Shown: positions 1-6,237, counted from the first letter of the stretch. The stretch: DNA of 6,550 nucleotides from Candidatus Tayloriibacteriota bacterium (GCA_023269245.1 JAHFMB010000056.1:1-6550); one strand, 5' to 3'. Translations and numbers: made by a program. Notes: generated from the sequence alone by a model not told the origin.

Positions 1-7
1 GTATCAA

Positions 8-28
8 CATAATCCATAGAAACGGAGA
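8..28 (+). promoter_or_regulatory. Possible -10 element and Shine-Dalgarno for the first gene
   Basis: CATAAT at 8-13 matches five of six bases of the sigma-70 -10 consensus. Any -35 element would lie off the left edge, so this promoter is only suggested. GGAGA at 24-28 ends six bases before the GTG at 35 and is a good Shine-Dalgarno. An in-frame TAG at 17-19 rules out a start further upstream, so the ribosome site and the stop together fix the GTG start. This is the only clear Shine-Dalgarno I see in front of a gene in this window. Confidence 0.4.
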
Positions 29-34
29 ACGCTT

Positions 35-610
35 GTGAATGTCGATGTACCGCCTCTCAGACAGAATCCTTGGACCGCGCTGGCCCTGCCCTACGAATAC
101 GGCCCTGACGGGAATAGTCCTGGACCACAGACGATATGCCGCCTTGAGCGTCTCGTATCCGCCTCGCGAACAAATGGGTATAACATCCCAAAAATCGTTT
201 TGGCTGCAGGTCTGCCGCCCGCATATTGGCATAGTCAGGACTCATGTCCGCACAAGATACCATTCAGCGACTTGATGAAGCACTGGCTGGTCACCGAAGG
301 CACCTTCAAGCCGGAACAAATCCACGTCAGTCGTAACCCACGGATTTGGACCAGTTGGGGTGAAATCCGTGAGACCATCTCCATGATTGAGCAGTACGAT
401 CTGCCACGCAATGTACTCGTTGTCTCTACATGGAACCATGTGTACCCGCGGTTGTGGCTCACCTGGCGAATCCTCCTTCTTTTCAAGAAAGGATGGCATG
501 TCCGTTTTTGCTCGACGTGGAAATGCCGAGTCGGCATGATGCACGAACTTTTAGGAACAGCGAAATACGCCTTCATGGCGATGCGAACGCGCTTCCGCCG
601 CTACACCTGA
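35..610 (+). CDS. YdcF/DUF218-like (ElyC/SanA/YdcF family) protein
   Basis: This 191-residue protein resembles the DUF218/YdcF family, Rossmann-like proteins whose better known members (SanA, ElyC) are linked to envelope functions; the biochemical activity is not settled. Family-like blocks occur in order: a basic patch with an Arg-rich helix near residues 36-45, a strand and glycine turn (IVLAAGLPP, 54-62), a helix with DLMKHWLVTEG (79-89) where the family has SEA..M...L...G, then TSWGEI (106-111) replacing the usual T.EN motif, and VLVVSTWNHVYPR (127-139), which matches the family strand followed by a conserved His and Arg. I see no signal peptide or membrane segment, so it is probably cytoplasmic, unlike SanA or ElyC. 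The GTG start is chosen because of the GGAGA site and an in-frame stop just upstream. It appears to be a single-gene unit closed by the terminator at 636-670. The family call rests on motif order only. Confidence 0.62.
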   Translation: MNVDVPPLRQNPWTALALPYEYGPDGNSPGPQTICRLERLVSASRTNGYNIPKIVLAAGLPPAYWHSQDSCPHKIPFSDLMKHWLVTEGTFKPEQIHVSRNPRIWTSWGEIRETISMIEQYDLPRNVLVVSTWNHVYPRLWLTWRILLLFKKGWHVRFCSTWKCRVGMMHELLGTAKYAFMAMRTRFRRYT

Positions 611-635
611 ACCCGTACGTTCGACCTGAACTCAT

Positions 636-670
636 CCCTGCCCGACTCCGGTCCGGCAGGGACATTTTCT
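636..670 (+). terminator. Intrinsic terminator after the YdcF-like gene
   Basis: CCCTGCC (636-642) pairs with GGCAGGG (655-661). After one C-C mismatch, GAC (644-646) pairs with GTC (651-653) around the loop TCCG. The stem is followed by ACATTTTCT (662-670), a short T-rich tail. The hairpin lies 26 bases after the TGA stop and ends 30 bases before the secG promoter, as expected for a terminator separating two transcription units. Confidence 0.75.
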
Positions 671-699
671 ATATATAGAGCCACGAAAACATCTTTTAT

Positions 700-728
700 T
701 TGCAAAAAAGACCCGCCTATGCTATGAT
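700..728 (+). promoter_or_regulatory. Extended -10 sigma-70 promoter for secG, leaderless layout
   Basis: The -35 box TTGCAA (700-705) is separated by 17 bp from the -10 box TATGAT (723-728), which is preceded by TGC (720-722), an extended -10. Seven bases (729-735) separate the -10 box from the ATG at 736, so transcription should begin at or within a base or two of the start codon. The -35 box contains a TTG that could be misread as an upstream start codon for secG. That reading would place the promoter inside the coding sequence and is unlikely. Confidence 0.75.
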
Positions 729-735
729 ATTTGCA

Positions 736-957
736 ATGAAGTCTCTCCTCCCGTATATCCAGATAATCCTGTCCGTACTTATTGTTGCCGCGATTCTCTT
801 GCAACGTACGGGTGCGCAGGTTGGTGGTGCATTCGGTGGATCCGACAACTTTAGCTCTGCCTTCCATACGCGCCGTGGATTTGAGAAGGGACTTTTCATG
901 TTCAGCATCATTATCGCCATTCTGTTCGCAGTATCAGCGCTACTCAACCTGATCTAA
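736..957 (+). CDS. secG: Preprotein translocase subunit SecG
   Basis: SecG is the small accessory membrane subunit of the SecYEG channel and assists export of preproteins driven by SecA. The protein has 73 residues, normal for SecG. TM1 spans about residues 5-23 and ends in the conserved LLQR (21-24). A cytoplasmic loop follows with the signature glycines (VGGAFGGSDNFSSAF, 29-43) and the RRGFEKGLF stretch (46-54), and TM2 spans about 53-72. The start is ATG 736, not the in-frame TTG at 700, because the 12 extra residues would be encoded by the promoter itself. No Shine-Dalgarno can exist on a transcript starting near 735, so initiation is probably leaderless. No secY or secE is in the window; secG usually stands apart from them. 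The gene is followed by the inverted repeat at 972-1081, without a classical terminator. Confidence 0.93.
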   Translation: MKSLLPYIQIILSVLIVAAILLQRTGAQVGGAFGGSDNFSSAFHTRRGFEKGLFMFSIIIAILFAVSALLNLI

Positions 958-971
958 CCTTAGAAACTGCC

Positions 972-1081
972 AGAAACCCGGAATTCTAAATTCTCGTAGA
1001 AATCGTAATACACATCCGCTTACTATTTGTTATTGCATGTACGTATTTGAAAGTATGTAGGATTTAGAATTCCGTGTTTCT
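972..1081 (+). repeat. 23-bp imperfect inverted repeat with 64-bp spacer
   Basis: The left arm (972-994) and right arm (1059-1081) are reverse complements at 21 of 23 positions. The exceptions are C978 opposite T1075 and a T992-G1061 pair, which would be a U-G wobble in plus-strand RNA. Both arms carry the core GGAATTCTAAAT or its complement. The 64-bp spacer (995-1058) is AT-rich and contains no gene. The structure fills most of the gap between secG and the next gene and ends 11 bases before that gene's GTG. It has no T-tract and a large loop, so it is not a standard terminator. It could be a binding site for a dimeric regulator, a large mRNA hairpin, or a MITE-like remnant. I see no convincing flanking target duplication. 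Confidence 0.7.
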
Positions 1082-1092
1082 CACTTAACATC

Positions 1093-2844
1093 GTGAACGA
1101 CGAACAATCCCCACACGAACTCCGCCTCAAGCGCGGTTCACATATCCTGAATTACATCCGCCAATTCTCAGCGACTGAGAAAGTGGTGTTTGGCATATGC
1201 GTGATTGCCGCAGCTGTCACCATGATTATCATGGCCGCGCGCCTGAACAATCAATTCAGCATTGAAATTCCGGCGTACGGCGGCACTCTCAATGAAGGCG
1301 TCATCGGACTCCCCCGCAGCATCAATCCCGTGCTTGCTCTCGGGGATGTCGATCGCGACCTGTCTGCTCTGATTTATTCAGGCCTCACCAAATATAGCAA
1401 TGGCAAAATTGTCGGCGATCTCGCCCAATCGTTCAACGTATCCGCAGATGGGCTGACCTACACATTCAAGCTCAGGCCGGAGCTCGCCTTTCATGATGGG
1501 ACTCCGCTCACCACGGATGATGTGGCATTCACCATTCAAAAGATTCAGGATCCGGCCGTCAAAAGCCCGCGCCGCATCGATTGGACCGATGTGACAGTCA
1601 ACGTTATTTCTCCAACCGAGATACGCTTTGTGCTCAAACAGCCCTATAGTCCATTCCTGACAAACACGGTCATCGGTATCCTGCCAAAGCACATTTGGGG
1701 TACTGTGAGCGACGAGCAATTCATCTTCAGCCAGTACAACATCGAGCCCGTCGGCTCCGGTCCATATCGCGTATCATCGATTATCCGCGACAATGGCGGT
1801 GTTCCGACTCAGTACAAGCTGACTTCATCAGGAGAATACTACAGCAAGAAGCCGTATATCAAAACTATCGTGTTCAATTTTTTCCCTGAAGAAAATGCGG
1901 CCCTCAATGCCCTCGACCAAGGAGCAATAGATAGCGTCAGTGGTATTTCACCTGACGCCGGCTATCGCCTGGCGACAGATTCCGCTCAGCCATATACCGT
2001 CCTCTCTTCGCCATTACCCCGTACGTTCAGTGTATTTTTGAATCAAGATCAAAATCCACTTTTCGCGGACAAAGTCATCAGGCAAGCATTGGATATGTCC
2101 ATCGATCGTGATTCACTCATCAAAAATGTCCTCAAAGGATACGGTAACCCCCTTACCGGACCGACGCCATTCATCTCGACAACTACGGCCATACGCGCAG
2201 GTTTAGCAGCTTCTACTTCAATCCAGCTCGCCCAATCATTATTGGAAAAAAATGGCTGGAAGAGGACATTGGGTGTATATGGCAAAAAGAACCAAAAGAC
2301 AGGGACAACAACGCTCGCATTTGATATTTACACCGTTGATTCTCCCGATCTCAAACAGGCCGCCGAGCTCATCAAGAATGCATGGACGGCACTCGGTGCC
2401 CAGGTCACCATCAAAGTATATGAGGGCACAGATTTTTATCAGAACATTATCCGCACCCGTAAGTACGATGCCCTCCTTTTTGGAGAAGTCATCGGTAAAG
2501 ATCGAGATTTGTATGCATTCTGGCACTCATCCCAGCGCAAGTCACCTGGATTGAATGTCGCCATGTATACGAATGCCAAGGCCGACAAACTGCTTGATGA
2601 CATTCGTGCCACCAGCGACGAGGATGCTCGCGCGCTCAAGTACGCCCAGTTCGATCAGCTCATCCGCGCCGACATCCCCGCCATCTTCTTGTATACCTCC
2701 GATTTTATTTACGCAGTCCCCAAATCACTCGGCAACGTCAAGCTCGCATCAATGACATCTTCCGCGGATCGTTGGAGCGGCGTCACGCAATGGTACTTGG
2801 AGACCGAAGATGTATGGAACATTAACCTATTCACTAACAAATAA
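1093..2844 (+). CDS. Membrane-anchored ABC-type oligopeptide substrate-binding protein (SBP family 5)
   Basis: This 583-residue protein is a family-5 solute-binding protein, the group that contains OppA and DppA and usually binds peptides outside the membrane for an ABC importer. A charged cytoplasmic N-terminus (1-30) is followed by a membrane segment (about 31-49); there is no lipobox, so it is anchored by the uncleaved helix or a signal peptide. The family core starts near residue 61. The block SADGLTYTFKLRP (117-129) followed by FHDGTPLTTDDVAF (133-146) is the diagnostic family-5 signature. The C-terminal lobe contains YDALLFGE and an FDQLIRADIPAIFLYTSDF stretch typical of the family's end. 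Length is normal. GTG 1093 is the only candidate start after the in-frame TGA at 1048-1050, but no Shine-Dalgarno precedes it. No permease or ATPase gene is nearby. Substrate is unknown. rnj follows 19 bp later, so the two may share a transcript. Confidence 0.9.
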   Translation: MNDEQSPHELRLKRGSHILNYIRQFSATEKVVFGICVIAAAVTMIIMAARLNNQFSIEIPAYGGTLNEGVIGLPRSINPVLALGDVDRDLSALIYSGLTKYSNGKIVGDLAQSFNVSADGLTYTFKLRPELAFHDGTPLTTDDVAFTIQKIQDPAVKSPRRIDWTDVTVNVISPTEIRFVLKQPYSPFLTNTVIGILPKHIWGTVSDEQFIFSQYNIEPVGSGPYRVSSIIRDNGGVPTQYKLTSSGEYYSKKPYIKTIVFNFFPEENAALNALDQGAIDSVSGISPDAGYRLATDSAQPYTVLSSPLPRTFSVFLNQDQNPLFADKVIRQALDMSIDRDSLIKNVLKGYGNPLTGPTPFISTTTAIRAGLAASTSIQLAQSLLEKNGWKRTLGVYGKKNQKTGTTTLAFDIYTVDSPDLKQAAELIKNAWTALGAQVTIKVYEGTDFYQNIIRTRKYDALLFGEVIGKDRDLYAFWHSSQRKSPGLNVAMYTNAKADKLLDDIRATSDEDARALKYAQFDQLIRADIPAIFLYTSDFIYAVPKSLGNVKLASMTSSADRWSGVTQWYLETEDVWNINLFTNK

Positions 2845-2863
2845 CCCATTAAACACACCACGC

Positions 2864-4906
2864 ATGAACCCTATTCAACCACATAACAACCCACCAGCAC
2901 GACCTCCTCGCGGCAGAAATTTTAAATTTCAACGCCGACCGCATCAAGCGCACACGCGTACGCTTCGCAACGACACGCCTGGATCGAACCAGAAACCAGT
3001 CTACCACCACGACCACAAAGGACACTCCCACGAGGCAGTAAGCACGCAGGCCGCCAACGGCCACCGTGTCGTCCTCGGACGTGGCGCGCTCAAGCACCCT
3101 GCGGCGGCAAAACATATTGCTGGCGCACGTATGCAGATTGTCCGCCCAGATGCCGCAAAACCAATGCGCCGTCATGGTCCCGCAAAGCCTATGGTTCGCC
3201 GCGAAGGCGACATCATGCCGGCTTTGGCCGCTGATTCTATCCGCATCATTCCTCTCGGCGGCGTCGAAGAAATCGGCAAGAATATGACCGCTATACAGTA
3301 CGGGGATGACATCATCGTCATCGATATCGGCTTCCAGTTTAAGGATGACGATACACCCGGCATCGACTTTATTCTGCCAAATACCAAATATCTTGAGGAA
3401 CGCCAGGATAAGATCCGCGCTGTTATTATTACGCATGGCCACCTTGACCATATCGGCGGTATTCCTTATATCATGCCTCGCATCGGTAACCCGCCGCTGT
3501 ATACGCGTCTGCTCACCTCGGTTTTGATAACCAAGCGCCAGGAAGAGTTTCCCCATGTACCAAAAATCGACGTCAAAGTTGTCGAGAAAAACGAGACTAT
3601 CACCATTGGCAAGCTCAAAGTTAAATTCTTTGCCGTGACCCACACGATTCCCGATGCTATGGGTGTCATAATTGAGACGCCGTATGGATCCATCGTCCAC
3701 ACCGGCGACCTCAAGCTCGACCATATGGACGGCATTGTGACCGAAGCCGAAGAGGCTGAGTACGACCGCGCCTTCAAAAACGAAAAAGTACTGATGCTCA
3801 TGGCCGACTCGACCAACGTTGAGAACCCTGGTTTTTCGCTTCCGGAAAAAGTCGTGCACAAGAACCTTGAACTCATCATCCAAAATATGTCGGGACGCCT
3901 GATCATTGCGACATTCTCGTCACTCCTTGAACGTCTGTTGAAGATTGTTGAATTCTCGGAAAAATACGGCAAGAAAGTCGTCGTTGAAGGGCGCAGCCTC
4001 AAGCAGAATATTGAAATCTGTAAGAGTCTCGGCCTAGTCAAAGCCAAGAAAGAGACCTTCATCTCGGTTGATGACATCGAGAACCTCCCACCTGACCGCA
4101 TCGTGATTCTTTCTACCGGCGCGCAGGCAAATGACTTCTCCGCTCTTGTCCGTATGTCCCAAAAGACCCACGCCAAGATCAAGATTACGCCGCGCGACAC
4201 CATCGTCCTCTCATCGTCAGTGGTCCCAGGAAATGAGCGTGCTGTTCAGAAGCTCAAGGATAACCTGTCACGTCAGGGCGCCAAGATCCTCCACTACCGC
4301 ATCGCGGATGTGCACTCCTCTGGTCACGCCAACCGTGACGAGACAGCCTGGATCCACCGCAAGATCAAGCCAAAGTTCTTCATGCCGCTGCACGGCTATC
4401 ACTACATGCTTCGTGCGCACTGTGATATCGCCAAGGATGCCAACGGCCTTGCCGAATCTGACGTCGTCATTCCAGACAACGGCTCTGTCGTCGAAATCCA
4501 AGCGGGCGGCACCAAACTCGTCAAACTCAAGGAAAAAGCCGCCTCAGGACTGGTGCTTGTCGACGGATTCTCTGTCGGTGATGTACAGGATGTGGTCATT
4601 CGTGACCGCCAAGCACTCGCTCAAGATGGCATCTTCATCATCTTCGGCATCCTCAACGCCCAGACTGGCAAGCTCAAAAAGTCTCCCGATATCATCTCAC
4701 GCGGTTTTGTCTATCTTCGCGAATCACAGGATCTTCTCCACGAAGTACGCCTTCTGATCAAAGATACAGTCGAAAAATCTACCCGTGGCATGAATCCTAT
4801 CAACGTTGATTTCATTAAAGATAACGTGACCGACAATGTCTCTAAGTTCTTGATGCAGAAGACGGCCAAGAGGCCGATGGTAATTCCGGTGTTGCTGACG
4901 ATTTAA
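2864..4906 (+). CDS. rnj: Ribonuclease J (metallo-beta-lactamase/beta-CASP nuclease) with N-terminal extension
   Basis: RNase J is a cytoplasmic 5'-to-3' exonuclease and endonuclease for mRNA decay and rRNA maturation. The core begins near residue 125 (SIRIIPLGGVEEIGKN). Zinc ligands and catalytic motifs are intact: HGHLDH (191-196), the HTIPD histidine (260), D282 in HTGD, D315 in ADSTN, HSSGH (484-488, motif B) and H510 in PLHGYH (motif C). The C-terminal domain carries PDIISRGFVYLRES and ends in KRPMVIPVLLTI, as in full-length homologues. Residues 1-124 form an extension rich in Arg, His and Pro, making the protein 680 residues against about 555 in Bacillus RNase J1. ATG 2864 is chosen because it is 19 bp after the upstream stop and the frame stays open; ATG 3215 would give a classical-length protein and cannot be excluded. 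No Shine-Dalgarno is visible. The usual GSQGEP loop reads GAQAND. Confidence 0.95.
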   Translation: MNPIQPHNNPPARPPRGRNFKFQRRPHQAHTRTLRNDTPGSNQKPVYHHDHKGHSHEAVSTQAANGHRVVLGRGALKHPAAAKHIAGARMQIVRPDAAKPMRRHGPAKPMVRREGDIMPALAADSIRIIPLGGVEEIGKNMTAIQYGDDIIVIDIGFQFKDDDTPGIDFILPNTKYLEERQDKIRAVIITHGHLDHIGGIPYIMPRIGNPPLYTRLLTSVLITKRQEEFPHVPKIDVKVVEKNETITIGKLKVKFFAVTHTIPDAMGVIIETPYGSIVHTGDLKLDHMDGIVTEAEEAEYDRAFKNEKVLMLMADSTNVENPGFSLPEKVVHKNLELIIQNMSGRLIIATFSSLLERLLKIVEFSEKYGKKVVVEGRSLKQNIEICKSLGLVKAKKETFISVDDIENLPPDRIVILSTGAQANDFSALVRMSQKTHAKIKITPRDTIVLSSSVVPGNERAVQKLKDNLSRQGAKILHYRIADVHSSGHANRDETAWIHRKIKPKFFMPLHGYHYMLRAHCDIAKDANGLAESDVVIPDNGSVVEIQAGGTKLVKLKEKAASGLVLVDGFSVGDVQDVVIRDRQALAQDGIFIIFGILNAQTGKLKKSPDIISRGFVYLRESQDLLHEVRLLIKDTVEKSTRGMNPINVDFIKDNVTDNVSKFLMQKTAKRPMVIPVLLTI

Positions 4907-4911
4907 CGACG

Positions 4912-5058
4912 ACGGTCAAAGGGGCGCACATGTATGTTCGGATACGCGCGTTCGGCCGTGCTCGGCCGCCGCTATTCTCGGCCTCAACGGGCCAGGCACG
5001 AATTTGCTAATTCGCCTGTGAAATGTATCCTCGCACACACGTGCCACCCCTTTGCCGT
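4912..5058 (-). ncRNA. Candidate structured RNA or large hairpin element between convergent genes
   Basis: The ends pair over 24 positions: 4912-4936 with 5034-5058, with single-base bulges at 4916 and 5044. Twenty-one pairs are Watson-Crick. The three remaining positions (4925/5046, 4930/5040, 4934/5036) are A-C mismatches in plus-strand RNA but G-U wobbles in minus-strand RNA, so the helix is fully paired only on the minus strand. Inside come a 3x3 internal loop (4937-4939/5031-5033) that could form tandem G-A pairs on the minus strand, a 6-bp helix (4940-4945/5025-5030), a bulged 10-bp hairpin (4993-5018) and a CGGCCG hairpin (4953-4968). On the minus strand it would lie in the 3' region of the LivJ-like gene. 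I do not recognise it as tmRNA, SRP RNA, 6S or RNase P RNA. A MITE with terminal inverted repeats or a bidirectional termination region are alternatives. No T-tract is seen on either side. Confidence 0.4.
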
Positions 5059-5060
5059 AC

Positions 5061-5080
5061 ATCCGTAAACGGATTAATCC
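5061..5080. repeat. Two overlapping short palindromes near the 3' end of the LivJ-like gene
   Basis: ATCCG (5061-5065) pairs with CGGAT (5070-5074) around the loop TAAA, and GGATTAATCC (5071-5080) is a perfect palindrome sharing the GGAT segment, so the two folds exclude each other. They lie 6 to 26 bases past the minus-strand stop codon. Neither is followed by a T-tract, so I do not call a terminator. Confidence 0.4.
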
Positions 5081-5086
5081 TACCAA

Positions 5087-6202
5087 CTACTTGAACTCCA
5101 CGAACTTCCCTTCTTTGACTATCTTGAACACAAAATCTTTTTTCGTAAGATTGCCCTTAGAGTCAAGAGACAAAGTTCCCATAACTCCCTGGTAACCATT
5201 TAGGTTTGTAAGAAGTGCCGGGACTTTTGTCATATCATTTTTCGCGGCCTTTAGTCCTTGATATAGAACCAAGAGAGCATCATGGCCGTACCCGCCGTAA
5301 TATTGAGGGGTCCGCATTGGATTCATGTCTTTGTATGCTTGGCAATACTCTTTCGAAATTTCATCCCGACTGCAATCAAGTGGCTCAGCCGTAATCGTCA
5401 GACTTTCAGCCGCGGATCCAGCAGCCTCCAACACTTTTTTGCTCTCGTGAGTCGACCAACCAAATATCGGCACGAGGACTTTAAGTTCACGCATTTGCCT
5501 CATCAATGGACCGGCTGGGTCTTCCGTCACAGCCAGAAAAATTCCTTCCGGTTTGCTCTCCTTCAGTTTGAGAATCATTGTCCTAAAATCTTTTACGGCT
5601 TTACCGTCAAAACCTTCAGTTCGGATTACAGCGCCGCTAAGAGATTCAAAGACCTTAGAAAAAACATCTTTACCATTGATGGACGTATCCGTTGAACTCT
5701 CAAATACCACGGCCACACGTTTAATACCACTCTCAAATATATGTTTTGCCATCATTTCGGCTTCGGTATCAATGAGAGGGGCAAAACGAAAGATGTAATC
5801 GCCGGCATCATCTGCTTTGAAACTCCTTGTCTGTGGAATAAAAACCAGTTTTCTTTGTTCGGCTATGGGCACAAGAGCGAGATTGACGCCTGATCCCGGA
5901 CCTGAAAGAAAGAGTGAAATTCCTGAATCGGCAAGTTTGTTGAGAGCTGAAATAGCGATTTTTTGATCGGAAGCGCTGTTCTCTTCTACAATATCTATGA
6001 TTTTTCCGTTTTTATTTATCTGATTTGCAGCAATTATGATTCCATTATGAAAATCTTCTCCTTGAGACGAAAAGGTTCCTGTCAGTGGAGATAGGACCCC
6101 AATCTTAATGGTTCCCACATTCGTATCCTTGAACCATAAAGCGGCAAAAACGATTAAAATAATAACCACCATCGCACGTGCCAAGATAATCTTCTTATTC
6201 AT
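5087..6202 (-). CDS. Membrane-anchored LivJ-type (branched-chain amino acid family) substrate-binding protein
   Basis: This 371-residue protein belongs to the periplasmic-binding fold type I group (Peripla_BP_6), whose members bind branched-chain amino acids, amides, urea or other small solutes. A short basic N-terminus and a membrane segment (about residues 5-24) precede the binding domain; no lipobox cysteine is present. The domain opens with IKIGVLSPLTGTFSSQGED (32-50), the classical first strand and ligand loop, followed by GIIIAANQIN (54-63). LFLSGPGSG (97-105) matches the conserved strand and turn, FIPQ (121-124) the next strand, and YYGGYGHDALLVL (301-313) the typical C-terminal motif. 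C277 and C287 could form a disulfide. Length is normal. ATG 6202 fits exactly behind a promoter 7 bases upstream. No permease or ATPase gene is adjacent, so the ligand and any transport partner are unknown; a sensory role is possible. The gene is convergent with rnj and has lower GC than it. Confidence 0.9.
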   Translation of the reverse strand: MNKKIILARAMVVIILIVFAALWFKDTNVGTIKIGVLSPLTGTFSSQGEDFHNGIIIAANQINKNGKIIDIVEENSASDQKIAISALNKLADSGISLFLSGPGSGVNLALVPIAEQRKLVFIPQTRSFKADDAGDYIFRFAPLIDTEAEMMAKHIFESGIKRVAVVFESSTDTSINGKDVFSKVFESLSGAVIRTEGFDGKAVKDFRTMILKLKESKPEGIFLAVTEDPAGPLMRQMRELKVLVPIFGWSTHESKKVLEAAGSAAESLTITAEPLDCSRDEISKEYCQAYKDMNPMRTPQYYGGYGHDALLVLYQGLKAAKNDMTKVPALLTNLNGYQGVMGTLSLDSKGNLTKKDFVFKIVKEGKFVEFK

Positions 6203-6209
6203 AAAAACA

Positions 6210-6237
6210 AGTATAGCAACCGGTTTTCAGATGTCAA
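6210..6237 (-). promoter_or_regulatory. Consensus -35 and extended -10 promoter for the LivJ-like gene, leaderless layout
   Basis: Read on the minus strand, TTGACA (6237-6232, a perfect -35 box) is followed after 16 bp by TATACT (6215-6210), with TGC directly before it as an extended -10. Seven bases, TGTTTTT, then lead to the ATG at 6202, so the transcript should start at or beside the start codon. This is the same arrangement as at secG, and there is no room for a Shine-Dalgarno. Confidence 0.82.

Noticed and set aside
235..576. Minus-strand open frames opposite the YdcF-like gene
   Set aside because: No recognisable motif, and the plus-strand frame has a Shine-Dalgarno, family motifs and a terminator.
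1065..1070. TAGAAT as a -10 box for the gene at 1093
   Set aside because: No acceptable -35 or extended -10 at the right distance, and the bases are part of the inverted-repeat arm.
2810..2863. Earlier in-frame ATG for rnj at 2810
   Set aside because: It would overlap the last 35 bases of the upstream binding-protein gene and add 18 residues of no recognised character; ATG 2864 just after the upstream stop fits better.
2849..3883. 344-codon open frame on the minus strand across the first half of rnj
   Set aside because: It lies opposite the conserved RNase J catalytic core, its translation has no recognisable domain, and codon bias of the plus-strand gene explains the lack of stops.
3466..4203. 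245-codon open frame on the minus strand inside rnj
   Set aside because: Serine- and arginine-rich low-quality translation typical of the antisense of a GC-biased gene; fully covered by rnj.
4131..4757. 208-codon open frame on the plus strand in another frame of rnj
   Set aside because: Translation is Ser/Pro/Thr-rich shadow sequence, and rnj motifs B and C plus the C-terminal domain are encoded in the other frame over the same bases.
4912..5058. Element as tmRNA, SRP RNA, 6S RNA or RNase P RNA
   Set aside because: No tRNA-like end or tag frame, no SRP GGAAG-type loop, and too short or lacking known RNase P motifs; I could not match it to any family I know.
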